A stretch of DNA of 17,555 bases from ARS21 sp964615505 (GCA_964615505.1 CAZTOR010000005.1:1-17555), one strand, 5' to 3'; counted from the first letter of the stretch, positions 1-6,750 are shown. Notes: generated by a model from the sequence alone, not told the origin. Made by a program: numbers and translations.

Positions 1-39
1 CATCCAAAACCTTTTTAATTCAGATTACGAGGTACTTAT

Positions 40-570
40 ATGACAAATATGTGGCACGACATTCCATACGGCAAGAATGCACCTGATGTAATCAATGTTA
101 TCATTGAAATACCGAGCGGTAGTAAAGATAAGTATGAACTAGACAAAGAAACTGGTTTAATTATGCTCGACAGAGTACTTGAAGTTTCTATGAATTATCC
201 TGGAAACTATGGTTTTGTTCCACAAACACTTTGTGATGATAATGATCCATTAGATGTAATTTTGTTAACTCATTCGCCATTACATCCAGGAGTATTAGTA
301 AAAGCAAGACCAGTAGGAATGTTAAATATGATTGATGGAGGCGAATCAGATGAAAAAATTCTTGCAGTTCCTGCAAATGATCCTAGATTTAACGAAATTA
401 AAGATTTGAAACATGTCCCGAAGGCATTTTTAGATGAAATTTATCACTTCTTTGATAGATACAAAGACCTTAGAAAGAGCAAAGTTGAACTTGGTAAATG
501 GGGAAACTCTAGAAAAGCAAAACGTGCAATTAAGAACTCCATTAAATTATACCACACCAATTACCAATAA
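40..570 (+). CDS. ppa: Inorganic pyrophosphatase, soluble family I
   Basis: This enzyme hydrolyses pyrophosphate to two phosphates in the cytoplasm, pulling forward tRNA charging and nucleic acid synthesis. The 176-residue length is typical for the family. Clear landmarks are the N-terminal WHDIP, the YELDKETG substrate-binding segment near residues 32-39, YPGNYGFVPQT around residues 53-63, and the metal-binding signature DDNDPLDV near residues 66-73. A GAGGT Shine-Dalgarno-like sequence lies at 29-33, six bases before the chosen ATG; a second in-frame ATG three codons later is possible. A weak T/A-rich box at 11-20 would instead fit a leaderless transcript. The gene stands alone ahead of the ABC cassette. 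The identification is secure. Confidence 0.97.
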   Translation: MTNMWHDIPYGKNAPDVINVIIEIPSGSKDKYELDKETGLIMLDRVLEVSMNYPGNYGFVPQTLCDDNDPLDVILLTHSPLHPGVLVKARPVGMLNMIDGGESDEKILAVPANDPRFNEIKDLKHVPKAFLDEIYHFFDRYKDLRKSKVELGKWGNSRKAKRAIKNSIKLYHTNYQ

Positions 571-579
571 TTTTTAATA
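571..579 (+). promoter_or_regulatory. TATA-like box for the ABC cassette
   Basis: TTTTTAATA is centred about 25 bp before the GTG at 600, the spacing expected if transcription starts at the start codon. The T-run directly after the pyrophosphatase stop may also help end that transcript. Confidence 0.45.
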
Positions 580-599
580 TATTCTTAACTAATTTTTAT

Positions 600-1277
600 G
601 TGGAAAAACCGATTATTTCTCTGAAAAAAGTTTGGAAAGTTTACGATATGGGTGATTCCAAGATATATGCAAATAAAAATATATCTTTGGATATTTTCAA
701 AAACGAAGTTGTTTTTATTGTTGGTAAATCTGGTTCAGGAAAATCAACATTATTGAATATGATTGGAAGTTTAGATTATCCGTCTCGAGGGAAAATCTTA
801 CTTGATGGGACAAATATCTCGTCTTTAGAAGAAAGTGATCTTGCTCAAATAAGAGGTAAAAAGATTGGTTTTGTTTTTCAATCATTTAATTTGATTAATA
901 GTATGACTGCATTAGAGAATGTTATGCTTCCAATGACTTTCCAAAATATTCCTGCCGAAGAAAAAAAATCTAAAGCTGAAGAAATTCTGAAAAAAGTAGA
1001 AATGGGACACCGACTAAATAATTTACCTAGTGAGCTTTCGGGAGGAGAACGACAGAGAGTAGCAGTTGCAAGATCTTTAGCAAATGATCCTGAAGTAGTT
1101 ATTGCTGATGAACCTACCGGAAATTTAGATACAAAAACGGGTAAGATGGTTATGAATTTATTTAAAAAAATACATAAAGAGGGAAAGACCGTTATAATCG
1201 TGACTCATGATTTAGATTTAGTAAATCGAACACGTGAGCATAAAGTATATAAGATTGTAGATGGAGAAGTAAAATAA
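600..1277 (+). CDS. ABC transporter ATPase, LolD/MacB type
   Basis: This is the nucleotide-binding subunit of a type VII (MacB/LolCDE-like) ABC system, 225 residues as usual for the family. Visible motifs are Walker A GKSGSGKST (residues 42-50), Q-loop FQSFNL with Gln94, signature LSGGERQR (146-153), Walker B VVIADEPTGNLD (166-177) and the switch His in VTHD (203). The start is GTG at 600, because an overlapping ATG at 598 is out of frame and no closer in-frame ATG exists. The stop shares a base with the next start (TAATG at 1275-1279), so translation is probably coupled to the S-layer-type protein and the permease. The substrate cannot be read from the sequence. Confidence 0.95.
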   Translation: MEKPIISLKKVWKVYDMGDSKIYANKNISLDIFKNEVVFIVGKSGSGKSTLLNMIGSLDYPSRGKILLDGTNISSLEESDLAQIRGKKIGFVFQSFNLINSMTALENVMLPMTFQNIPAEEKKSKAEEILKKVEMGHRLNNLPSELSGGERQRVAVARSLANDPEVVIADEPTGNLDTKTGKMVMNLFKKIHKEGKTVIIVTHDLDLVNRTREHKVYKIVDGEVK

Positions 1278-2200
1278 TGAGAAGATTTATTTCAATTTTA
1301 TTATTATTAGCATTAATTTCTGGCGTATCGGCTTATTCAGAAACGGTAAGAACAAGCTCAACAACTTTGGATTTGCCAATTGTAGAAGGTAGCAATATTA
1401 TATTGGAAAGTTCAAACTATGAACCTGCACCAGCCGAACCTGGAAATTATTTAGATATTTATACTGTTGTAAGAAATGCAGGAAGTCAAGAAATGAGGAA
1501 CTTCTATGCTGCAATTGAACCTTCTTATCCGTTTTATTTAATGGGTTCAGAAACTGGGACTGAATTCATTGATAAGTTAGTGCAAGGCAGAGAAAAACTT
1601 GTTGATTTCAGAGTTATGGTTGATGATCAAGCAATAGGTGGAACATATGACCTTGAAATTAAAATATGTAAAGATGCCTTTTGTGATGATGAAGTAAAAA
1701 GTTTGAAAACACCTATTTCAGTTAATACGGGAGGTAAACCGAAATTAGAAATTGGTATTGATGATTACGAAGTATTTACTCCGGGAAGTCTTGGAGAAAT
1801 AATTGTAACTGCAGTAAATAAGGGAAAACAAGGTATTCAATTCTTAACTATTGAAATAATTGACACTGAAGACTATGATATTATATCTTCGCCTAGAAAA
1901 TATTTAGGTGAACTGGAAACAGATGATTTTGAAAGAGAAAATTATAAATTATACCTCAGCCCAAATATTAAAAGTTCAAAAGAAGTTATTGTTTTGTTAA
2001 ATATTGAATATTCGGATCTAAATTACAAAACTTATCAAACACAGGAAGAAATAACCTTCAAAATATATACTGAAAATGATGCTAAAAAAATTGGTTTGGT
2101 TCAAGGTAGCTCTTTTGGAATGACGGCAATACTACTCTTAATTCTTGGATTCTTTGGATATCGATGGATGAGGAAAAGAAAAAAAGGAAATGCTACGTGA
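1277..2200 (+). CDS. Exported, C-terminally anchored S-layer-type protein (COG1361-like)
   Basis: This 307-residue protein sits between the ATPase and permease genes. Residues 1-19 form a signal peptide (two Arg, then a Leu-rich core, ending near GVSA). Two Ig/CARDB-like beta modules follow, with repeated openings of the kind seen at GNYLDIYTVVRNAG and GSLGEIIVTAVNKG. A single C-terminal transmembrane helix (roughly 280-298) ends in a basic RKRKKG tail, so most of the protein faces outside. Such proteins recur beside archaeal MacB-like pairs. By inference it plays the part of the periplasmic adaptor MacA, collecting or presenting the substrate. The gene overlaps the permease start by 11 bases. 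The fold family is fairly secure; the role is inferred from context. Confidence 0.75.
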   Translation: MRRFISILLLLALISGVSAYSETVRTSSTTLDLPIVEGSNIILESSNYEPAPAEPGNYLDIYTVVRNAGSQEMRNFYAAIEPSYPFYLMGSETGTEFIDKLVQGREKLVDFRVMVDDQAIGGTYDLEIKICKDAFCDDEVKSLKTPISVNTGGKPKLEIGIDDYEVFTPGSLGEIIVTAVNKGKQGIQFLTIEIIDTEDYDIISSPRKYLGELETDDFERENYKLYLSPNIKSSKEVIVLLNIEYSDLNYKTYQTQEEITFKIYTENDAKKIGLVQGSSFGMTAILLLILGFFGYRWMRKRKKGNAT

Positions 2201-3383
2201 GTATATTTTAATTGCATTAAATAATCTTAGGCGAAGAAAACTACGTAGTTGGTTGACCGTCATAGGTATTATTATTGGTATTTCTGCAATTGTCTCTTTA
2301 ACTTTAATTGCTCAAGGTACTGAGAATGCAGTTAATCAAGCATTTGAAGAATTTGGTACAGACGTTATTCTAGTTCAAGGCGGTGCCACATTCAGTAGAC
2401 CAACACCGGGAGAATATGGTCTTGAAGATAGAGACATAGATTTTTTTGAATCATTTGGTGAAACAGATATAGTAATACCTTATGTTTATGATACTCAGGA
2501 AGTTGAATACAAATCTGAAAAAAAATATCCTATTGTATATGCAATAGATACTGAACTTTGGAGTGAATTTTTAGCCAGGTCTAATTTTGAAGTTGAGCGC
2601 GGTCGAAATTTTCAACCCGGTGAAACAGGTACGGTTGTAATAGGTTGGAAACTTAACCAAGACTATTTTGAAAAAAAGGTTGATCTGAAAAGTCGAATTA
2701 AGGTAGGTGGAAAAACATTCAAAGTAGTAGGAATATATGAAAAAGTAGGAAATGATGGTGATGATACTTCAATTGCAATGTCGCTCGATGATGCTCGAAA
2801 AGTTTTTGCTCCCGAAGGAACAGTTACTGGTGCTCAAATTATTGTTAAAGAAGGAGTAGATTTAGATAAATTTGTCAAAGAACTTGAAGAAGAATATGAA
2901 GATTATAGGGGCGATAAAAATTTTATTATGAGTACCTCTTCAGCGATACTAGAACAAATAAATAATATTTTAGGAATAATTCAATATGTAATAGTAGGTA
3001 TTGCCGGAATTGCACTAATTGTTGGAGCAGTAGGGATTGCTAATACAATGTATATGTCTGTTCTTGAGAGAACTAAGGAAATTGGTGTTATGAAGTCAAT
3101 TGGTGCTACAAATAAGGCCATTATGACCATTTTTTTGATTGAGTCTGCATTTTTCGGAGTAGTAGGAGGATTAATTGGAAGTATCGTTGGTATATTGATG
3201 GCGTTGGGTGCAAAATATGCAATAGAAGCGTTTAGTCCAGGATTACCTTTTCTGATACTGATTGATCCCTATGTTATAAGCGGTGCATTAGTATTTTCTG
3301 CAATTGCAGGAATTCTATCTGGAATCCTGCCTGCAAGATCTGCTTCAAAATTGAATCCAGTAGACGCTCTAAGATATGAGTAA
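2190..3383 (+). CDS. ABC transporter permease, FtsX/MacB type
   Basis: This 397-residue membrane subunit pairs with the ATPase at 600-1277. It has one N-terminal transmembrane helix (about 18-41), an extracytoplasmic MacB-type domain (about 42-258), then three transmembrane helices (about 262-284, 312-338 and 357-380). Between helices 2 and 3 is the conserved ERTKEIGVMKSIGAT segment. The end reads PVDALRYE, the hallmark C-terminus of FtsX-like permeases. MacB/LolCE-type systems work mechanically on extracytoplasmic substrates rather than importing solutes. With no outer-membrane partner visible, a role at the archaeal cell surface such as lipoprotein, peptide or envelope export is an inference. 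Confidence 0.93.
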   Translation: MLREYILIALNNLRRRKLRSWLTVIGIIIGISAIVSLTLIAQGTENAVNQAFEEFGTDVILVQGGATFSRPTPGEYGLEDRDIDFFESFGETDIVIPYVYDTQEVEYKSEKKYPIVYAIDTELWSEFLARSNFEVERGRNFQPGETGTVVIGWKLNQDYFEKKVDLKSRIKVGGKTFKVVGIYEKVGNDGDDTSIAMSLDDARKVFAPEGTVTGAQIIVKEGVDLDKFVKELEEEYEDYRGDKNFIMSTSSAILEQINNILGIIQYVIVGIAGIALIVGAVGIANTMYMSVLERTKEIGVMKSIGATNKAIMTIFLIESAFFGVVGGLIGSIVGILMALGAKYAIEAFSPGLPFLILIDPYVISGALVFSAIAGILSGILPARSASKLNPVDALRYE

Positions 3384-3408
3384 AAAAACATGGGGAAACT
3401 AGTTCCCC
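3382..3408 (-). terminator. Hairpin plus U-tract after the first DUF378 gene
   Basis: On the minus strand GGGGAA (3403-3408) pairs with TTCCCC (3392-3397) around a 5-base loop and is followed by seven T (3388-3382), the form of an intrinsic terminator. It abuts the stop of the convergent permease gene. The same hairpin occurs after the second DUF378 gene. Confidence 0.65.
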
Positions 3409-3447
3409 GGTAAATAATTTTTGGTGCCAGTAAGTTTTACTTACCGG
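3392..3447 (-). repeat. 56-bp 3' element, copy 1
   Basis: This block matches 3679-3734 at 55 of 56 positions. It spans the stop codon and 3' region of the first DUF378 gene. It holds three helices: the terminator (3392-3397 with 3403-3408), a 7-bp outer stem CCGGTAA/TTACCGG (3407-3413 with 3441-3447), and a small hairpin GTAAGT/ACTTAC (3430-3435 with 3439-3444). The outer stem shares bases with both of the others, so they cannot all form at once. Confidence 0.85.
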
Positions 3448-3617
3448 TTCAACAAGTTATATCCAAAGTACAATCCGGATAGTCCTACTGCATAGTAGAC
3501 TAACATGGACAACATTCCTCCGCCTAAGTAAGATACTAAATCATAACCTAGCGCAGTAGTTCCCCAATTAATAGCTCCAATAGCAACTAACCAGTTTGTG
3601 ATACCTTTCATATCCAT
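3441..3617 (-). CDS. DUF378-like small membrane protein, first copy
   Basis: This 58-residue protein starts MDMKGITNWLVAIGAINWG and is almost entirely hydrophobic, with two predicted transmembrane helices (about 6-24 and 35-54). The pattern of an N-terminal helix with an INWG motif and a second helix ending VGLSGLYFGY matches the DUF378 family, whose function is unknown. A TATA box at 3639-3646 is centred about 25 bp upstream of the ATG, supporting this start and a leaderless transcript. The gene is convergent with the permease and lies beside a second, diverged copy (3724-3906). Its coding sequence differs from the paralogue far more than its 3' flank does. Family call moderately secure; function unknown. 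Confidence 0.75.
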   Translation of the reverse strand: MDMKGITNWLVAIGAINWGTTALGYDLVSYLGGGMLSMLVYYAVGLSGLYFGYNLLNR

Positions 3618-3638
3618 ATTGATATCAATTAATTAATG

Positions 3639-3646
3639 TATATAAA
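3639..3646 (-). promoter_or_regulatory. TATA box, first DUF378 gene
   Basis: Minus-strand TTTATATA is centred 25.5 bp before the ATG at 3617, predicting a leaderless mRNA. Confidence 0.65.
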
Positions 3647-3667
3647 CATTTTGTATAATTTATCTAT

Positions 3668-3695
3668 AAAAAGAGATAGGGGAAACTAGTTCCCC
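3668..3695 (-). terminator. Hairpin plus U-tract after the second DUF378 gene
   Basis: The same 6-bp GGGGAA/TTCCCC hairpin as at 3392-3408 is followed on the minus strand by a short spacer and five T (3672-3668). It isolates this gene from the promoter of the next DUF378 copy. Confidence 0.6.
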
Positions 3696-3734
3696 GGTAA
3701 ATAATTTCTGGTGCCAGTAAGTTTTACTTACCGG
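3679..3734 (-). repeat. 56-bp 3' element, copy 2
   Basis: This copy differs at one position from 3392-3447. All three helices are preserved: the terminator at 3679-3684/3690-3695, the outer stem at 3694-3700/3728-3734 and the small hairpin at 3717-3722/3726-3731. It contains the stop codon (3724-3726) and last codons of the second DUF378 gene. Confidence 0.85.
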
Positions 3735-3906
3735 ACAACAAACCATATCCCATCCACAATCCGGATAGTCCTACAGCCCAATTCCATACTGTTCCTAAAC
3801 CACCCAACATTGTTGTCAAATCCATCAGATTTGCAGTGGTTAAGAAAACATTTACTGCGCTAAGAACTACAATCCAAGTTGCAGCTGTATTTAAGTTTCC
3901 TTTCAT
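3724..3906 (-). CDS. DUF378-like small membrane protein, second copy
   Basis: This 60-residue hydrophobic protein begins MKGNLNTAATWIVVLSAVN and has two predicted transmembrane helices. The second ends VGLSGLWMGYGLL, close to the paralogue's VGLSGLYFGYNLL. A longer reading from 3939 is possible, but a strong TATA box at 3926-3935 lies inside that extension. It is centred about 25 bp from the ATG at 3906, so the short form is chosen. The INWG of copy 1 is AVNVF here, so the N-terminal half has diverged. A short identical DNA stretch near the C-terminus plus the shared 3' element shows that the two genes arose by duplication. Function unknown. Confidence 0.7.
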   Translation of the reverse strand: MKGNLNTAATWIVVLSAVNVFLTTANLMDLTTMLGGLGTVWNWAVGLSGLWMGYGLLSGK

Positions 3907-3925
3907 GCCTAAAATATATTTTTTG

Positions 3926-3935
3926 TTATATATAA
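3926..3935 (-). promoter_or_regulatory. TATA box, second DUF378 gene
   Basis: Minus-strand TTATATATAA is centred about 25 bp before the ATG at 3906. It decides the start codon, since the upstream ATG at 3939 would place this box inside the gene. Confidence 0.65.
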
Positions 3936-3966
3936 GCATTATGTCATGAACGAAATATGGGAATTA

Positions 3967-3974
3967 TTTATAAA
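3967..3974 (+). promoter_or_regulatory. TATA box, tyrS
   Basis: TTTATAAA is centred 25.5 bp before the ATG at 3996, predicting a leaderless transcript. Confidence 0.65.
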
Positions 3975-3995
3975 AAAGTAGTAGCTTAGGTTATT

Positions 3996-5006
3996 ATGCG
4001 TAAACTTGACTTGATTTTGAGAAATACTGTTGAGACGATTACTTCAAATGAATTAGAAACATTATTGCGATCTAGAAAGACACCAAGTGTATATATTGGT
4101 GCTGCACCTTCTGGAAAGGTTCATATCGGATATTATATCCAAGCAGTTAAAATAAAAGATTTTATTGATGCTGGGCTTGACGTAAAGTATCTCCTGGCAG
4201 ATATACACGCATATTTAGATGACAGAAAATCCCCTTGGAATCTCACTGCGGCTCGTTCCAAATACTATAAAGAAGCCATGACTGCCATTCTAAAATCAAT
4301 TGGTGCAGATACAAAAAAGGTTAAATTTGTCCTAGGTTCGTCCTTCCAGCAAAAAAGAGACTATATTTTTGATTTATATAAAATAATGGGTCTGGTAAAA
4401 TTGAAAAGAGCAATGAGGGCCAGTTCAGAAGTGGTTCGACAAGTTGACAATCCAGATTTGGGTTCAATGAATTACGCATTAATGCAAGCCATAGATGTCC
4501 ATCATATTGGTGCAGATATTGCTTATTCGGGAATTGATCAAAGAAAAATTTACATGTTAGCTCGAGAAGAAGTATCAAAATTAGGACATAAAAAACCAAT
4601 TTGTTTGTTTACTCCTCTTATTGGACTAAATAAAGAAGGGAGTAAAATGTCTGCATCTGAATCAAGTTCAGCAATTTATTTAGATGATACTCCTGCTTCA
4701 GTTAATAAAAAAATTGGTAAAGCTTATTGTCCACAGAAAATTACTGATAAAAACGGAGTATTTGATATGATTCGGCACGTTGTCTTCCCGGTTGATGGAA
4801 AATTCGATATTGTCCGGCCTGCTAAATTCGGAGGAAATAAAACATATTTATCTCTTACTTCTCTTGAAAAAGATTATAAATCCAATAAAATACATCCGGC
4901 AGACTTGAAATCTAGTCTCGCAGCCGTATTCAATACTTATCTTTCAAAAGTAAATAAACATTTCAAGAACAAAAAACACATTATTGATGCTGCTTATCCA
5001 AAATAA
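3996..5006 (+). CDS. tyrS: Tyrosyl-tRNA synthetase, archaeal type
   Basis: This class I enzyme charges tRNA-Tyr. At 336 residues it has the compact archaeal length, without the bacterial S4-like C-terminal domain. The HIGH-type motif reads HIGY (43-46) in the context APSGKVHIGY. The tyrosine-pocket region YALMQAIDVHHIGADIAY followed by GIDQRKIYMLARE (160-191) is diagnostic of archaeal TyrRS rather than TrpRS. The KMSKS loop is KMSAS (217-221). The start fits the TATA box at 3967-3974. The gene has its own promoter and is followed by an independently promoted GluRS gene. Nothing is missing. Confidence 0.95.
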   Translation: MRKLDLILRNTVETITSNELETLLRSRKTPSVYIGAAPSGKVHIGYYIQAVKIKDFIDAGLDVKYLLADIHAYLDDRKSPWNLTAARSKYYKEAMTAILKSIGADTKKVKFVLGSSFQQKRDYIFDLYKIMGLVKLKRAMRASSEVVRQVDNPDLGSMNYALMQAIDVHHIGADIAYSGIDQRKIYMLAREEVSKLGHKKPICLFTPLIGLNKEGSKMSASESSSAIYLDDTPASVNKKIGKAYCPQKITDKNGVFDMIRHVVFPVDGKFDIVRPAKFGGNKTYLSLTSLEKDYKSNKIHPADLKSSLAAVFNTYLSKVNKHFKNKKHIIDAAYPK

Positions 5007-5013
5007 AGTTAGT

Positions 5014-5022
5014 CTTATAAAT
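5014..5022 (+). promoter_or_regulatory. TATA box, gltX
   Basis: CTTATAAAT is centred 25 bp before the ATG at 5043, again predicting a leaderless mRNA. It lies just after the tyrS stop. Confidence 0.6.
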
Positions 5023-5042
5023 TTCTGTAACCTACTTCTGGC

Positions 5043-6242
5043 ATGAAGAAAAAGATAATTCAGTTAGCATTAGAGAATGCTGTTGAATTTAAAGGTAAGG
5101 CGAACCAAAAAGCAGTTATCAACAAAATTATTCCAACATTGAAAGATAAATCAAAAATTTCATCGATTGCTAAAACTGTTGCAAATACTATATCTGAAAT
5201 AAATAAATTATCGATTAATGAGCAAATCAAAAGGTTGAAGAAAATTAATCCTTCATTTTTTAATCCTAAAGAAAAAATTAAAAAAGAAATTGTGGATCTA
5301 CCAAATGTTAATCAGAAATTTAGAGTGCGTTCTGCACCTTCTGCATCTGGACCTCTACATATCGGACATGCTTTAGTTTTGTCTATAAACAAAATATACC
5401 GAGATAAATACAAAGGAAAGCATATCCTTCGAATCGAAGATACTAATCCCGAAGGCAATTACAAAAAATTCTATAGGATGATAGAAAAAGACTTTACTTG
5501 GTTAGTTGGAAAACCAGATGAGCTATATATACAGTCTGATCGAATTCCAATTTATTACAAACATGCTGAAAAATTATTGAAAGGAGGACATTTATATATT
5601 TGTGAAGAAGATTCTGAAAAAGTTCGAGCAAAAATTAGAAAAGGAATTTCGCCAATTGGAACAAAAAATTCTGCTTCAGAAAATCTATCAAAATGGAAAG
5701 ATATGCTTTCTGGAAAATACAAATCTGGCGAAGCCGTTGTTCGGGTTAAAACAGATTCTCGTTTAAAAAATCCAGCATTGCGAGATTGGATTGCATTTAG
5801 AATAAATAAATCTGCCCATCCAAGAGTTGGTAAAAAATATCAAGTTTGGCCAATGATGAACTTTTCTGTCGCAATAGATGACTATGAATTAAAATTAACA
5901 CATATAATTCGAGGTAAAGATCATGAAGACCAAACGCGTAGACAGCAAAACATTTTCAGATTCATGGGTTGGAAAACTCCAGAATATATTCATTTAGGAA
6001 GAATTAATTATAAAGGTATGAATATTTCTGCTTCAGAAATTAGAAAAGGTGTTGAATCAGGGAAATTTTCGGGGTATGATGACGTATCTGTTGAAACTTT
6101 AGCTTCTTTGAGAAAAAGAGGTTTCAAGCCCGAAGCAATTATAAAATATTTCTATGAAATTGGTCCCACTAAGCGAGATAAAACTGTTGATAAAGAGGAA
6201 GTTTACAAAACATTAATTGCACTCAATCGTAAATTGGTTTAA
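5043..6242 (+). CDS. gltX: Glutamyl-tRNA synthetase lacking the C-terminal anticodon-binding domain
   Basis: This is an archaeal-type class I GluRS. Residues 1-90 are the lysine-rich N-terminal extension usual in archaea. The catalytic core has SASGPLHIGHA with HIGH at 106-109, RIEDTNPE (130-137), and NFSVAIDD and HIIRGKDH (273-294). The KMSKS-loop position reads ISASEIRKG (328-336), without a lysine before EIRKG. The stem-contact region SGYDDVSVETLASLRKRG follows. The protein ends at NRKLV (395-399), where family members normally continue for about 150 residues into the two beta-barrels that read the anticodon. Downstream DNA encodes another gene on the other strand, so there is no remnant. 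Either the protein works truncated, as bacterial GluQRS does on its own substrate, or the domain is encoded elsewhere. Confidence 0.9.
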   Translation: MKKKIIQLALENAVEFKGKANQKAVINKIIPTLKDKSKISSIAKTVANTISEINKLSINEQIKRLKKINPSFFNPKEKIKKEIVDLPNVNQKFRVRSAPSASGPLHIGHALVLSINKIYRDKYKGKHILRIEDTNPEGNYKKFYRMIEKDFTWLVGKPDELYIQSDRIPIYYKHAEKLLKGGHLYICEEDSEKVRAKIRKGISPIGTKNSASENLSKWKDMLSGKYKSGEAVVRVKTDSRLKNPALRDWIAFRINKSAHPRVGKKYQVWPMMNFSVAIDDYELKLTHIIRGKDHEDQTRRQQNIFRFMGWKTPEYIHLGRINYKGMNISASEIRKGVESGKFSGYDDVSVETLASLRKRGFKPEAIIKYFYEIGPTKRDKTVDKEEVYKTLIALNRKLV

Positions 6243-6661
6243 TTTTTTTTATTATCAAGTGATTCATTTAATCTTATATTTTTCATAATTAGACTTACCA
6301 TTCGACTTCGAATAGCTATAGTTCTAATATCGGTATCAAATAAATGTGGCTGTTCAGCATAATTAAACAACTTACGCATAGTACTTTCTTCATTTGAAAG
6401 ATCTGCAATATATAATAAATTATCTGCTATCTCAGACATATTTAATATTGACTCTAAAAGTGTACGATCTTTACTTGAGAGTTCATCGGGATTTTCTCTT
6501 AGTTCAGAAGATATAATATCGCATAAAACTTCTCGTTTATCTGTATCAGATTTAATTGATTCGTATTCCTCTCTTAAAAAATCAGTACAATATTTAGTTT
6601 TAGGTATACGTTTTTCTAATTCTTCAAGATATCCTACTTGTCTTCCACTATATTTATTCAT
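6239..6661 (-). CDS. Hypothetical helical protein, 140 aa
   Basis: I do not recognise this protein. It is hydrophilic and apparently all-helical, rich in Glu, Asp, Lys and Arg, with a leucine-rich middle (ESILNMSEIADNLLYIADL) and no signal peptide or long membrane segment. It ends tail-to-tail with gltX, sharing TTAA at 6239-6242, and starts head-to-head with the L7Ae operon. A TATA-like CTTTATTATT (6684-6693) lies about 27 bp before its ATG, supporting a genuine gene with its own leaderless transcript. It occupies the space where a GluRS C-terminal domain would lie, but on the opposite strand and with no resemblance to a beta-barrel. Confidence 0.65.
   Translation of the reverse strand: MNKYSGRQVGYLEELEKRIPKTKYCTDFLREEYESIKSDTDKREVLCDIISSELRENPDELSSKDRTLLESILNMSEIADNLLYIADLSNEESTMRKLFNYAEQPHLFDTDIRTIAIRSRMVSLIMKNIRLNESLDNKKN
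6243..6250 (+). terminator. T8 tract after gltX
   Basis: Eight T follow the gltX stop. Archaeal RNA polymerase commonly ends transcripts at such tracts without a hairpin. The tract lies inside the convergent gene, where it encodes its Asn/Lys-rich C-terminus. Confidence 0.45.
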
Positions 6662-6683
6662 TGTTTACTCTAAAGTATACTCC

Positions 6684-6693
6684 AATAATAAAG
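6684..6693 (-). promoter_or_regulatory. TATA-like box for the 140-aa hypothetical gene
   Basis: Minus-strand CTTTATTATT is centred about 27 bp from the ATG at 6661. It abuts the plus-strand box of the L7Ae operon at 6694-6702. Confidence 0.4.
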
Positions 6694-6702
6694 TTTTTAA
6701 AG
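6694..6702 (+). promoter_or_regulatory. TATA-like box and leader of the L7Ae operon
   Basis: TTTTTAAAG predicts a start near 6724. That leaves a leader of about 27 bases which carries GAGGT at 6742-6746, five bases before the L7Ae ATG. This is one of the few units here that appears to use a Shine-Dalgarno leader. Confidence 0.4.
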
Positions 6703-6750
6703 AGTTTGAGCTATTGCCTTTCATTAACCAATGAGGTTAACGAGGTTAAA

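Noticed and set aside
1..3. CAT at the window start as a possible divergent ATG
   Set aside because: Only one codon is visible and the T/A-rich box at 11-20 is too close for the usual TATA distance on the minus strand.
3392..3734. CRISPR-like repeat pair
   Set aside because: There are only two copies, 287 bp apart, each at the end of a paralogous gene; gene duplication with 3' element conservation explains them.
3392..3734. Insertion sequence or MITE ends
   Set aside because: The two copies are direct, not inverted, have no target duplication that I can see and flank a real gene pair rather than a transposase.
3384..3995. tRNA or other structured RNA gene in the intergenic stretches
   Set aside because: No cloverleaf or GGTTCRANYCC-type T-loop was found; the gaps are filled by the small genes, TATA boxes and terminators.
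4321..4599. Minus-strand open frame rich in Leu/Phe inside tyrS
   Set aside because: It is a shadow of the conserved TyrRS core; the hydrophobic character comes from antisense Lys/Glu/Asn codons.
6661..6750. N-terminal extension of L7Ae from 6661
   Set aside because: The added residues have no family match, the TATA box at 6694 would lie inside, and GAGGT precedes the ATG at 6751.
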